Origin: Sipunculus nudus
Lineage: Eukaryota; Annelida; Sipuncula; Golfingiida; Sipunculidae
NCBI GenBank assembly: GCA_026874595.1
Contig: CM049309.1
Location: 48,096,079-48,160,078, forward strand
Reading direction: 5' to 3'
DNA: 64,000 nt
In this document: positions 1-12,369 of the stretch, piece after piece
How positions within the stretch are numbered: position 1 is the stretch's first letter
Layout of the letters: each line of letters begins with the position of its first letter
Position numbers and translations under genes: made by a program
Notes under the pieces: model-generated
What the model was told of the DNA's origin: nothing
What the model saw: only the letters and a program-made list of their open reading frames with translations
The model's database searches: none

Positions 1-349
1 TTCGTATATATACAATATAAAAACGAGATACGAAAACCGAAAAATCATCAAACGAACAAAAAAAATCACACTCTTCGTATTTTACAGAGTGAAAACAGTA
101 GAAGTTTAGATATATACATCTAACAAAAAAGTTATTTATCAACTTAAGAGTTACAATAAACTTATTTATACCAGATTTTTCTTGTACAACATTTTAAAGC
201 CTGTACTAAACAATTCTTATTCAGATTGGAAAGGCAACACAGTTCTATACACCAATCAGTTATCTCTATATATCAAAACTATCCATGCCATCACAGTTAG
301 CATAACTCCTGTGTCATTCATGTTGTCAAATAGTCGTAAGCTGCATGGG

Positions 350-640
350 GCTGATAGAGGCGGCTTAATAGCTCTCCTCAAGAACTTTGAAGTTGAGATA
401 TCCCCCGCTTCGTACGTACTCCAAAGTCCCACTTTTCTTGTCTCGGACTTCCTGTACTTGGACTTCTAGTAAGTCTTTACTTTGTTGGCTGATAGTAACT
501 TAACCTGCAGCTGCAAGAGTTTCGCCTCATCATGAAGTTTCGGGATCAGGAGGTACTGAGAGAGGAGTGTTCTTGATGACCTTGGAGTTTATCCGCCGAT
601 GCCAGCCTTCACATCCGTTGTTCGTTCTTATGGACATGGT
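350..640 (-). pseudogene. MULE-type transposase C-terminal remnant
   Basis: Read on the minus strand, one frame gives RTNNGCEGWHRRIN followed by SKVIKNTP. About 20 codons on, a second frame takes over with YLLIPKLHDEAKLLQLQV, then an in-frame TAG, then LWSTYEAGDISTSKFLRRA. From memory, an RTNN-x-x-EGWH-x-R-x-N motif, a helical L-L-HEEA block and an LW-x-x-YE-x-G-[ED]-ISTS-x-FLR tail are the conserved C-terminus of MULE-type transposases that often carry an N-terminal FLYWCH zinc finger in invertebrates. Such enzymes cut and join DNA at element ends in the nucleus. A frameshift near 555-565, the stop codon and the missing N-terminal and catalytic parts make this a dead fragment. No inverted repeats of a host element were found around it. 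The match is by motif memory only, but three successive blocks in the right order make chance unlikely. Confidence 0.72.
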
Positions 641-712
641 GCATACTTATGCATATATATATAATTTGTTCACTATTCATTCTTGACATCGAGCAGTTCA
701 GGTTAGGGTACC

Positions 713-815
713 CACACATAAACAGACTGTGTACACTATAACTAGATCAAAGCTCTTTGACTTTGATCTTGATGAGTTTGCAAGAAGCTCAGTGCTGGCT
801 TTATTAATTAAAGGA

Positions 816-867
<52 letters not shown>

Positions 868-997
868 CTTTCATTATTTTATCGGTCTATCATCCACACA
901 TAAACAGACTGTGTACACTATAACTAGATCAAAGCTCTTTGACTTTGATCTTGATGAGTTTGCAAGAAGCTCAGTGCTGGCTTTATTAATTAAAGGA

Positions 998-1063
<66 letters not shown>

Positions 1064-1087
1064 CTTTCATTATTTTATCGGTCTATC
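713..1087. repeat. 182-bp tandem duplication carrying (TC)n
   Basis: Two near-identical units begin at CACACATAAACAGACTG (about 713 and 895). They share about 110 bp of unique sequence, a (TC)n tract and the tail CAATCTTTCATTATTTTATC. The first TC tract spans about 820-863 and the second is longer, about 1003-1060. A duplication with an unequal microsatellite looks recent. The short open frames here are only TC-repeat translations (LS or RE). Confidence 0.9.
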
Positions 1088-1482
1088 ATCCATTCTTTCT
1101 TTCATTAATTCATTCAATCTTTCTTTTATTCAATCTGTCTATCATTCATTCTTTCTTTCATTCATTCCTCCAATCTTTCTTTCATTATTTTTTTCATTCA
1201 TTCTTTCTTTCATTCATTCTTTCCTACCTTAATTCATTCAATCTTTCATTTATTTTGTCTTTATATCATCCATTCGTTCTTTCATAAATTCATTCCATCT
1301 TTCTTCCATTAAATCTTTTTATAATTCATTCTTTCTTTCATTAATTCATTCAATCTCACTCAATCTTTCATTCATTTTGTCATTTTTGTCAATCTTTCTT
1401 TCATTCAATCTGTCTATCATTCAACCTTTCTTTCGTTCTTTCATTTATTTAATCTTTCATTCATGCTGTCTTTCTTTCATTC
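1060..1482. repeat. Degenerate tetranucleotide field (TTCA/CTTT)
   Basis: About 420 bp of imperfect CATTCTTTCTTTCATT-like sequence, broken by CAAT and TGTC variants. It directly continues the TC-bearing duplication. It is low-complexity satellite-like sequence, with nothing coding seen. Confidence 0.85.
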
Positions 1483-1699
1483 TTCATCTCACACAGACGT
1501 ATACTTAAATAAACGATCAAATGCACAAACTTTAGAATTATTTATAAATTAAGATTAAGACGATATGTGGTGAATGATTAATGAGGGAGAGAATGAAAAA
1601 GATGGAGAGAGAGAGGGAACAATAATGCGTGCATGAAGTAATAATGTTTTAATAATTAGCATTAACATCGTTTGATGATGGAACATAGACATTTGACAA

Positions 1700-1860
1700 C
1701 GACATCATAAGTCCGATCGAGGTCTGAACAGGTCCGATATAGTGGTCCGAGATGGTACGGAATGTGGTCCGAGATCGTCGACCGGGTGGTCCGAGTTTGT
1801 ACTAAGTGGTCCGACTTCGTGTGAACCGAGATGTAAAAGGTCCGAGATCTCCAGAAAGCA
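1700..1860. repeat. Cluster of GGTCCGA-type short repeats
   Basis: GGTCCGA or close variants recur about eight times in 150 bp with irregular 15-30 bp spacing (for example GTGGTCCGAGATGG and GTGGTCCGAGATCG). It may be a decayed minisatellite. No gene is recognised. Confidence 0.55.
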
Positions 1861-3270
1861 TACCAGACTTGCAATGAAATAGAGACTGGGAAAATGATAC
1901 TGATATTCGTTGATCAGGAATTCAACAGATAGGGATATATACGCAGTAAAAATCAATAATATATATATATTTATATATATACACATGCATTCAATTGGCT
2001 TAATTGGGTGTTGCATGGAATTTCGAAATGAGGACCCCGCGGATCGATCCGGAATAGTGAAATAAATATAGAATTGTTATGACTTCTGTGGACAGAATGT
2101 AAAACTCACTTAGTGGTCACCGTCATAAATAGGTGACAGTTTTTGACAGTTATTTTCTTTCTCATTCCCATTTATATTGATAATTAATTGCCTCCATGCA
2201 TATACAGTGGACACCTCAATATATATTGTGCAGTTTGGCCCTTATAGATGTTTCACTGCGTCTTGAAACTGTTGCTTATACATGGGAATATATGATAATA
2301 TTCTATGCCCTCCACAATGTCTGTGACATTATTAATTCGCTGATATTACATGCAGACACAAGCTGTACACGATACTGAGTGCTTGAGTGTGCGTGGCAGG
2401 GGACATCTCCGGCCTTTAATTGGCCAAATGAAGTGCCGTCGCATGGCTTAGCACCTTAACGTTAAAACGCTATTTATGTCACTGTATGCGGTGTTAATGT
2501 GCAGACAGACAAGGTAGAGTATACACGCATACAGGGGTGCATGGTCACTATGGCTTTCACTTAAATCAGGTAAAGCATTTGTTCTGTTCACTGTCGTATT
2601 AAGTGTAAATTTTAATATCCTGTATATAGTTTATTATATAATATAGTAACCGAGCAAAACCTCCTAAATCATAAACTGCACGTTCGAATTATCAGTGGCC
2701 GTTATGTCCCGCCGGAATTATTTTGTTACGAAATATCCTCGGTCGAAACATCCGTGCGACTTATGTTTCACAGAGGATGGATACTTGGATGAATAAATGC
2801 AGGGACCGTATACGAACAAATTTAACCCGGGAATCTGTCTATATAGATTTTGTATAATTATAGCTAAATTCGCTGAATAACCCTGTTCACTTAACTGAGG
2901 ATATAAATATAGCTGAAATCCAGAGCAAAGAATATTATCTGATTTTTTTTTTATACTTTATTATTTAACTTATTATTAGGATCACAGAAACAACAGGCTA
3001 TAATGTATAACAATTTATGATCCAACATTTAGACAGCCTGACGGCGAAAAAGCCCTCCTTTGCAATTTTTTTTTTGTCTCAAGCGTTTTTATGCCGGAAT
3101 TTCATATGCTGGATTTTCAATGTCTTAATCCAAAAACTCGTGTCCTGTAAGCTCTACATTCATTCAGACTGATGTAAATTTATGTCATAAGCATGCGTAT
3201 AAATTTATACATATTAACGTTCCTTGTATGTGCGTGTGTGTGTGTGTGTTCAACGGGATTTATCAAGGAA
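1860..3270. other. Unique AT-rich non-coding stretch
   Basis: There is no recognisable gene or repeat. A GC-richer block at about 2385-2480 (CTTTAATTGGCCAAATGAAG followed by CpG-bearing sequence) resembles conserved non-coding DNA, but nothing in the window tests this. A (TG)n run of about 20 bp lies at 3231-3249. Confidence 0.5.
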
Positions 3271-3735
3271 GCTTATAGTTTGATTGACAGGTCTGAGTGT
3301 ACGGAGCAATAATTCAGCGACACGAAGACTAAACTAGACTCATTGACCTTATTTTGTATGTTTGTGCCGCGAGCTGAGAGCCCTAATTCAAAGAAGAGCG
3401 GTAATTGGTCCCAATGAAATCACACGTCAGTCCAAATCCAAATGGCGTCAGTGAGAAGTAGTGTGGCGGGCCTCTCGACAAATTTCCTAATCACATCTTG
3501 CGTATCAGCGTTAGAACACAGGGGATACCCCGACTGCAAGTCTCCCACGCACGCACTTTACAAACACTTCCTTATTTTTGTGCTCTTTGTGAAGAAACAC
3601 GGAAATTTGTTTGGCGTCAGGGACCAGGCCGCCAAATTGTTACTAGTATACTGGACGTTCGTACCCGGTAGGTACCCTTTCGCACCAGGGATCATTCCTT
3701 TAAACATTACCGCATTTAAGCACACAGCTTTTTGA
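3270..3735. promoter_or_regulatory. Candidate cis-regulatory block
   Basis: This block is richer in GC and CpG than its surroundings and lacks internal repeats. It contains TTGATTGACAGG (a TALE homeodomain-type TGACAG core), GGTAATTGGTCCCAATGAAA and CACGTCA. A 97-codon open frame starting at an ATG at 3442 crosses it but shows no recognised domain and ends without a splice-like context. Regulatory use is inferred from composition only. Confidence 0.25.
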
Positions 3736-4727
3736 TACTGCGCACTATGTCCCTCCTATGTTTACCCGCCCTGCCCCCTGCGACGCAAGTCTAAATATTT
3801 GTAACTGTGTGCTAAGGTACATTACATTAAGGATTGTACTGGCTTTGTATTGTAGCCGGGTGATATTACGGAACTCCATCAACTGTGCTTTCATGGAAAT
3901 GTCTTTCCGTATTTTTGTTTAAATGTTATAATTATATATTATACATATTGTGAGAACCCTCAAAATGTTGACATAATTTCTATTCAACTCAATATTCGGA
4001 AATAACTGACAAGGGGTAAAATAAATGCTATATTCATGGATAAAATAACCAAAACTGTTTCAATAATAAGTACATGCAGGCTGCCTCAGTCCAATTATAC
4101 TGCCATTGTGCATGTATGTACACCAATAGCCCATGCCAGCTGTTGGACAACTTTTTGTTGGTTCTTTTTGCGTCCATGCAAACACGTTATAGCATTCCAA
4201 ATGTATTAGCGCTTGCGCGATACGCACTGGTATATGACAAGGTATTCAGAGACTTTGTTGTAAATTTTCAAAGATCACATATACACACATGCGCAAACGT
4301 TCCCTTTCCAATGCTTCGCTGAAACAGGGGCACAAATAGACATTTTCATTGTGTTACACGAACGAACATATATAATTACATATTTTATTGTCATTCCTAA
4401 CCCAATCATGCTAGTATATGGTCTTGTGGATATTTGCAGCATACATTAACATGAAACAATACACTGCGTGGAGGTATAACATTATACCGCCAAGACAATA
4501 TGTAATATTTCACTGTATATGCTCACTCTGTGTGAAGGGTAGTACACGTATGCGCTTTGCGTTCCATTTCGCACACGCGTGGACATAAATAAAAACGTGT
4601 ACAGAAACTAGAGTAACAGCTGCTGCCTATAGACTGACAAACAGTTCGTAATTTTATTTGCCACGATAGAAATATGTAAAACAACTGCAGCATCATGCCT
4701 CCAGAAGCGTCCCCATATGGGGCATTG

Positions 4728-4731
<4 letters not shown>

Positions 4732-4800
<69 letters not shown>
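4732..4800. repeat. (AT)n microsatellite
   Basis: An uninterrupted TA dinucleotide run of about 69 bp, able to form cruciforms and likely length-polymorphic. Confidence 0.98.
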
Positions 4801-4802
<2 letters not shown>

Positions 4803-6379
4803 TACTGTTTAAATTACAATCGAAGAAGAAAAGTACTAAATTCCTCTAAGCATTATATTCTCTTTTATAATTTCGTCGTGGTCGGCTTGACTCTTTTTAT
4901 AGATGTTTCTTGTTTTGTCGGCTTTCAATGACACCTTATTTGACGTATTGATTATCCTAATGCCTTTTTTCAGTGTAGATTGGAAATGATTGTTTGCTTT
5001 TCTAAATTGGATGGTTTCTACCATGTGGAGAACGTCACGCTCGAATTCTACTATTTCTTGATCTGGGATGGTGACCGTTTTGACTTCAAACCAAAGTGTC
5101 ATCTTCACCTTATAGGAGTGAAACTCGTACTTGTAACAGAATGCTTTAACGTGTTTAATTCTCAGACAGTCTCCAAGATTACCCTAAATAACATTTCTGG
5201 CCGACAGTAATGACATAAATTAATATTTCTATCTTAAACATAAAGCAATATATCATGTCCCAGCTGTGAAGACTAAACAAGAATTATTTCAATGATTATA
5301 TTCCTTTTAATTTATACCTTGTTTTCTAAATGTACAGATGATGTCTCTGTTGACTGGTAATAAGGTGAATAAGTTACATCTTCATTCGGTTGTTCTCAAT
5401 GATAAATGTGTGTGAAGCGTTTCATCAAGGAGCGCATCCTATCGATTGCATTTGGTAATATTAAAGCTTCCCCCTATTTAGGACAGGCTTATAAAGGTTG
5501 ATCAGTTTACTTCTACATTATTCTACATTCTACAATTTTTCCTTTTCCTTTCTTATTTTTGACCTTGACCTAATTTCCAAGGTCGTATATGCCATAGCCG
5601 ATTCCCCATTATCGCTCAGGTGCGGGTATCAGGATTTAGAGGCTTCCGGTGATCGATTGGCGATTGCAAACGTCTGCCATCTTAATATTTAATTTTTTTA
5701 GATATTGTCATCTTCTTAAATGCCCAATGTTTTCAATCTCTTCCCAACTTCCACATATGTTTACAGATTTATGGTGCAGATATTTGTGTTAATTGTAACT
5801 CTATTTGTGGGGGTACTTTGAACAACTGTAAATTAAATAATACATATATATAGTCATCATCAGTTTTGTCAAATTGTGTGATCATGTTCCAAGTTTTACA
5901 GAATAGGCACAAAGTTAGAAAAGTTCACCTTCACGCGTGACCTTGACCCAGTAACCTACCGTAAATGCTCCGCACTTGACACCTGTGTGGGGTATCAGGT
6001 GGACGCCTCACTGCTGGAGAAGAAAACATGGACGGTGGCACGTCGGTGGCACACTGAGGATACAGAAGATGGTCCTGGCGTGGGTATGGTGACCTGACTG
6101 CTGAGTGCGTAATACTTAATGAGTCGTGGCTAGCTGTTGCAACCCTCCAATTCCTTATCGCCAGGGCATGTAAAGACTGATAAACCTCTCTTAGACGACA
6201 CAGGGGGTCTCTGCTATAACGTATACTACAGTTTCAAATTATGTTTTTTTTGTTGGTTGTATACAAGATATTTGATAACATAAATAAATATGCACCCAGA
6301 AACTTTCGTGTTTTTTTCCCCACTGCATTGCTTGCTTGCACGTATAAATTAATAGATTCTCTGTTTTAACTTTCATGTT

Positions 6380-6383
<4 letters not shown>
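4801..6383. other. AT-rich stretch without recognised gene
   Basis: No protein or RNA gene is recognised. A pair of complementary open frames around 4836-5210 overlaps on opposite strands and shows no known motif. TGACCTTGA occurs at 5560 and 5938. A GC-richer block at 5930-6180 may be conserved non-coding DNA, but this is not testable here. Confidence 0.45.

Positions 6384-6453
<70 letters not shown>
6384..6453. repeat. Compound (AC)n(AT)n microsatellite
   Basis: About 28 bp of AC repeat passes directly into about 42 bp of AT repeat. The alternating purine-pyrimidine AC part can adopt Z-DNA. Confidence 0.97.
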
Positions 6454-6457
<4 letters not shown>

Positions 6458-6566
6458 CTTCAACAGTTCAGGCCTCGTACATGTTTATATTTATCCTTCT
6501 CCGAGAAACCGTGTCCATATGTAACTATATATAAATAAGAACCACTGAACGAATTAACTCTTTGAC

Positions 6567-6584
6567 TATATATATATGATATGG

Positions 6585-6661
<77 letters not shown>
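6567..6661. repeat. Interrupted (AT)n microsatellite
   Basis: A short TA run, the spacer GATATGGCGGC, then two long TA runs separated by a single phase slip (AATA). Confidence 0.95.
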
Positions 6662-6665
<4 letters not shown>

Positions 6666-6719
6666 CAAGTCTGGTGCATGATATATGTGACCTATCGGTG
6701 GCTCTTAATGTCGTGTCAT

Positions 6720-7589
6720 ACAATGGAGATCCCTGAGTGTCACCGATGACGATATAGCACGGTGCGGGGCCACCTCACCCCCATCATTTTGTGTGTAACA
6801 GAAATACATCACGTCAGAGGCCCGGATCTTTAGTCCTGATCACTTCCCTCGGAAAAGCCATCTGAGATAACATGCACGGCGCCGGAAGCTGTCTGTATAT
6901 CTGGATACTGACACGGTTAAATGACTCTTTCTTATCTTTATTTTTGTCTGAACTTACTAAAGTGATTAATTTGCCTATCCTTCATACAAAAGTTTGTTTT
7001 GATGCATGAACAGTCTCTTGGTATGTTATATGAGTAATCAGTGTTTTATAGGCTCTAGTTGGTCAAATACATAGATCTATAAAGTAAGCTATGTATTTGG
7101 TCGTAAGACATAAAGGTCCTTTATATGGTCGTGCTACAAAAGAAAGCCTTGCCGAATGCTTAATTATAAAGCAGTATATAACAGTATATAATTAATGGCT
7201 AAAGCGAATATATGTGATAATGTAAGATTTATAAACTTCGGGCAGGCTTTGCTGTGAATGAATTTGAACCGCGGGTAACAGGACGGAACCAATGAATACA
7301 TGCAAATGATGCGAATGAGGTTTATCGTTTCGGAGTTCGTACGTGTGATACGTATACATGTATACGTATATAATGTATCGTTTTTATCATTTATTTCAGT
7401 TCTGTCTCGTTTCATATACAGACAGCGCACCAGCTCAGTATGTAAACATATATAAAGGACATATATCAATTACATTTAAAAGAAACTAAATGCGAATCAA
7501 TTGTCACGCACCAGAGTTTATTATATAACATGAAGGCAGTATGTACATATGTTAGTTCCCCTCTACGGTATTTAAATGATTAGCTACCG
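6720..7589. other. Mostly unique DNA, no gene seen
   Basis: The first 160 bp are GC-richer (CACGTCAGAGGCCCGGATC and GCACGGCGCCGG) and could be regulatory. The rest is AT-rich with small TATACGTATA-type palindromes at about 7350-7372. A 101-codon minus-strand frame at 7164-7469 has no recognised domain. Confidence 0.4.
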
Positions 7590-9450
7590 TTTTTAGCTCA
7601 GCTGACTGTAAGTCATCTGAGCTATAGCGACCACTCTTTGTCCGTTTCCGTCCGGCCGTCTGTCCGTTAACAGGGAACAAATCGCAACCACTGGACCTGG
7701 AATCTTCTAACTTTACATCCAGAGAGGTCCATGAAAAGTCTCAATGGAAACTTGGAATTAGGTTTCTGTTACCCAAATTCTTCAGGCTATGGGGCTCCGA
7801 AGTACCCATCAGAATAATGAAAAATTTGATACAAAGCTCAAGAATCTGAACAACTATTGCATTGATCACCATGATTCTTTGCATGGATATTGGTCATGGA
7901 ATGTTTCATCAGTTTCTGCAGACTGGTGGCGCCATCTGTATTTTTCGATTTTTTACTATTTTTTCTCTGTTTTTGAGACCCTAAAAGATGTGGTCATCTG
8001 TTAACAGGGCACAAATTGTAATGACTGGACCTAGAATCTTGTATCTTGACATGCAGGAACGCCGATGAAAAAATCTCCTTGGAAACTTGAAATTAGGTCT
8101 CTGTCAACCATATTGTCCGAGCTATTGGGCCCAGAATTATTCCCCAGAATAACAAAAAATTTGATGCAAAAGCTCTAGTATCTAAACAACTTGTGCATTG
8201 ATCGGCATGATTCTTTGCATGCATATGATTCATGGAGTGTTTCCTCTGTTTCTGCAGACTGGTGGCGCCACCTGGACTTTTTCGAATTTTAACGTATTTA
8301 TATCTTTATTTTTTAGACCTTCAAAGATGTGGTCCTCTGTTAACGGGGCACAAAGCCTAACCATTTGACTTGGAAATTTCTTTCTTGGCATCCCAGGAGG
8401 TCCATATAAAATCTCCATTGACCCCTGAAATTAGGTCTCTGTCATCCATATTGTCCGAGCTAAGGGGCTCAGAAGAACCCCCCCCCCCCGAATTACTAAA
8501 AATTTGATACAAAAGCTCTAGTATCTAAACAACTAGTGCATTGATCGGCATGATTTTAAGACCCGTAAAGATGTGGTAATCTGTTAACAGGGCACAAATC
8601 GTAACCCCTGGACCTGGAATCTTCTAACTTTACATCCAGAGAGGTCCATGAAAAAGTCTCAATGGAAACTTGGAATTAGGTCTCTTAGGACTTTAAACAA
8701 ATTCAACACATTTTTCTCTATTTTATAGACCTTCAAAGATGCGGTCGTCCTCTAACAGGGCACAAATTGTAACCATTGGTCTTAGAATCTTCTAACACGA
8801 CATCCAGGAAGGTTTGTGAAAAATATCCTTAGAAACTTGAAATTAGGTCTCTGTTACCCATATTCTTTGAGCTATGCATGGGGCTTATAAAAAACCCCAG
8901 CATAAAAATTTGATACCAAAGCAGGGCACAAATCATAACCATTGGACCTGGAATCTTCTAACTTTAAATACAGGGAGGTCCATGAAAAGTCTTTTTGGAA
9001 ACATGAAATTAGGTCTCGGTTACCCATATTTTCTGAGCTATGGGGCTTATAAGCACCCCTCAGAATGATTGAAAATTTTATACCAAAGTAGGGCACAAAT
9101 CATAACCATTTGGCCCAGAAACTTCTAACTTGACATCCTGAGAGGCCCTCAAAAGTTCTCCCCAGAAACCTGAAATTTGGTCACTGTGACCTATATTCTC
9201 AGAGTTTTGGGGTACGTTTGAGCACCCCAGAATTAATGCAAAATACACACAAATTTCCAGATTTCTCAGGAAAGGCTGGTTGCATTGTCATCAGATTTGT
9301 TGTGCTTATGATTCTTGATGAACTTAAGCTAAGACGCATAAACAATGATGCCACCTACATTATCTTAATTAGTTGCCTGTGCAAGGACATATTGTCAACG
9401 TGTCAGTCGGCTGAGCGTCATTACTCATGGGTCACTTGTTATATCAAATA
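7590..9450 (+). mobile_element. Element A: dispersed repeat with AGCTCAGCTGA ends
   Basis: The left end reads TTTTTAGCTCAGCTGAC followed by GTCCGTTTCCGTCCGGCCG. The right end reads GGCTGAGCG, then ACTCATGGGTCACTTGTTA. Read inward, both ends carry GCTCAGC(T/C)GAC, a subterminal inverted repeat. The same end types occur in elements B and C in this window, and the right end in D. From memory, mollusc genomes are full of elements with this architecture (AGCTCACCTGA at the left, CCCATGGGCCTCTTGTT at the right). The interior is an array of related units (separate entry). No transposase is encoded, so it is non-autonomous. No target duplication could be assigned. Class is unknown. Confidence 0.75.
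7666..9240 (+). repeat. Seven-unit internal array of element A
   Basis: Units start with GTTAACAGGGCACAAAT or a variant at about 7666, 8000, 8339, 8583, 8752, 8921 and 9088. The first spacings are 334 and 339 bp, the fourth unit follows after 244 bp, and later units are about 167-170 bp. Full units hold CCTGGAATCTTCTAACTTTA, then AATTAGGTCTCTGTTACC, ATTGATC..CATGATTCTTTGCATG, GACTGGTGGCGCCACCTG and GACCTTCAAAGATGTGGTC. Short units keep only the first half. A run of 12 C lies at 8478-8489. Stops in every frame argue against coding. Confidence 0.9.
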
Positions 9451-10100
9451 GTTGACCAGACTAGGCCTACATAGCACTTTTCCCTTTGACTTCCTTTTCA
9501 AATGCACATATGCATGCTGATGCCGATATTAAGATTAAATCTTGTTGCCCCTTTTCCCTTCGTGGAAAATAACAATATATTGTTTCAAGAGTATATATGT
9601 GAATTCTTATTATCTGACACGTTTCATTCTTAATGTTTGATATCCTTTTGATCATTTATTAGCTCCGGTTTAATGTATGTTTCACCATTTTATAAGGGGA
9701 CCGTCCTTCGAAAACCTCCAATATATATCTGTTCCACATATAATTAACCATTTAAATTATACAAATTCAGTGAATTTCAGTGAACCCAAATAGAGCTACA
9801 CAAAAAAAACCCGAAAAATTCATGAATCTTGTATGAATTTTTTCAATGATTATAGATTCTATATATCAAAATTTCCGTGAATGATAAAACATCCATGCAT
9901 GCTCTGAAGCTCTCGGCAGTTAATATAGGCCATATGTATGTACACTGTTAAAGTCCCCTTGTATCGCCATAGGATTTTGTTTGTCCCTTATCTATATTTC
10001 TCATGTTAATTTAAATTATCTATGTAAAGGCCATTTCCGAATAATAAACTCCTTTAAACAATTCATTTAGGTACTTTCGTATTCCAAGAAGACGGCTCAA
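9451..10100. other. AT-rich stretch without recognised gene
   Basis: No repeat family, gene or strong secondary structure was recognised. The small inverted segments are ordinary for AT-rich DNA. Confidence 0.4.
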
Positions 10101-10450
10101 GTTTCCTTTCGATTTACTGCGGGCCTAACGCGGTTCGTTTAACGTCACACGACGCCGACGGACGCGGCGACGCCGGGGGCCTCCGAGTGCGTTATAATCT
10201 ATACATGCACCTTCCGGCACGTGACGCCCGGACCGACCTGTTAACAAGAGAAGTTGTTTATCTGAACCGTCATTATAAATCATAAGTCAAGTCCGGTCGT
10301 GTTCGGTCCAGACCATAAACACAGAGATTGCCTTATCACTGGCGCCCATCAAGGGTTGGCTCTATAGCGTTATATTGTTAGCGAAGGCCGAGGCGGCAAA
10401 GCAATGGGTCCGCGCTTGACTTGTTGCCGTATATATTAATGAAAATTGTG
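10100..10450. promoter_or_regulatory. GC/CpG-rich candidate regulatory island
   Basis: This block is sharply more GC-rich than its flanks, with many CpGs (GACGCCGACGGACGCGGCGACG at 10147 onward). It contains CACGTGACGCCCGG, TTATCTGAACCGTCATTATAAATC and TTATCACTGGCGCCC. It has no repeats in the window and no coding signal. It could be an enhancer or a CpG-bearing promoter. The reading rests on composition alone. Confidence 0.3.
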
Positions 10451-11098
10451 GTGTACATATACACTGTTATCGATAACGATCCGGCATGATGGTATCAGGC
10501 CGCCTTGAAAAAAGTTCCTGGCGCCTAGGTAACATATGATTTTCTTTCAATACAGTACAGCAGTCAATAAGTGTGCGGATCACCAGAATCCGTCTATACA
10601 ACGCAGTAATAACAGTAATTGACAGTACACACATCCTGCGACTTACAACCTGGCGCCACACAGCGCCCCACACACCCCAAGCATGGCGACATCCACGGCC
10701 GGGCCCTTTATCAAACAATTACGTATAATAATTTTTTCATTATTTATTTAACGTGAGTCATATGCACATTTTGGTTTCACATGGCAAGCAAATGCGTTTG
10801 CGTCGGCCCCACATATATTATTATTACGCCAGTCCGACATTTATAGTTGTGTCACGAAACAACGGAAAAGCCGGGGTGTGTACAGTTATGTGGCCGATGA
10901 CACCCTAAGATTATACTTGTACCCATACAATTTCATGAGGTCACCATGGTACTTTCTCTTGTATATGCAATGATACCCTTTTTCCATGCAATATGGTAAA
11001 TGTTACTCATGATGCATAGCAACTCGCGTGGGAAATATACATATATCACTGGATGCGAGATATGCAAATAAGCAACAGTTGCACGCAGGGATATATTA

Positions 11099-11216
<118 letters not shown>

Positions 11217-11229
11217 ACGGAGTGTAATT

Positions 11230-11492
11230 CAGGGGAAAATCCAGGATCTTAGAGGGGGTGGGGGGTGGGGTGGGGGGTCTAAACACCCTTGTACAGGTAA
11301 GCAAGTGTGCAGGGTGTGCCAGTACATGTTATACACGTTTATCTCTCGCATTAAAAATATGTAGGCTAGAAAATGCGCGAGACTCAAATACTGGCTTTAC
11401 TTATCGGAAAATTGAGCGAATATCATTTCATTTTCCCAGATTTTTTAAAGGCCGAAATAGAGGGGGCACGCGCCCCTCTAAATCCGTCCCTG
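11230..11492. mobile_element. Small inverted-repeat transposon, CAGGGRCGGAT type
   Basis: The left end is CAGGGGAAAATCCAGGATCT followed by AGAGGGGGTGGGG. The right end, read inward on the other strand, is CAGGGACGGATTTAGAGGGG, followed by GCGTGCCCCC. The imperfect terminal inverted repeats and G-rich subterminal tracts match a short non-autonomous DNA transposon. The CAGNGGCGGATCCAGG end is familiar from hAT-like MITEs (from memory). No 8-bp target duplication is evident, so the class is tentative. A second member lies at 23432-23523. Confidence 0.6.
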
Positions 11493-12369
11493 GAATTCTC
11501 AGCACATGCCTGTATATCCATTCGCGACGGTGAAGATCTTAAGAAACGCGTAAATCTATAGCGCGGCGTCTGTTGCCTCAAAAGGATTTGTTACGCCTGT
11601 CCCAAGTATACACAAACATCACAAGTTTATGTCACAACAGACAGCTGGTGCAGTTTTATCTGCGACTGATGATTTATAGCTACCGTAAACAATAACGTGA
11701 CGTATATCGGCACACACTGTACGTGCCGAGCAACAAATTTATCAGGCACGATCGTCTATGAAACATTATGGTCTGTATGGCTATAATTAAAGAACCTATT
11801 TAGAAATCTGTAGGAAGGCCAGTTAGCTTTTAATACAAATTAAATTTTAAATCTCTTTCCCTCCCCCCCCCCCCCGTTATTAAAAGAACCTAACAAATTT
11901 CTTTACCTCAATTAAACAAGTTTTTGTGCACAACTGTGTGTCTCCAATGAATAATGTATATACGAACCACAGGTTTTTCGTGTTTTTAGTATAGTATATA
12001 TATAGCTAATGTAATAACTTGATTGCGCAAGTTTTGAATCTATCTATCAGGGCAATAAAATAAAAAAAAAAAAACTCTCATAAATAATAAAAATTAAGAT
12101 AATAAAAAAAAAACAGTTCATTTACATTAAAAGACTTTTACAAAAGAGCATTTTGCATAAATTTTACGGTTTTGCAAAATAATCATAACAAGATGTACAC
12201 ATATAGTGTCAACAGCAAAAAAACTAATGCATTTTCATGTAAAATCAAACATTCATAGCGGGGATAGAAAAAAAATCAAATTATTTAAGGAAAATTGTTC
12301 ATTTGCTAACTTTTCGCCTGTATTGTAGATGGGGAGACATAATTCCTTTTTTAGCAATAAAAATAACAG

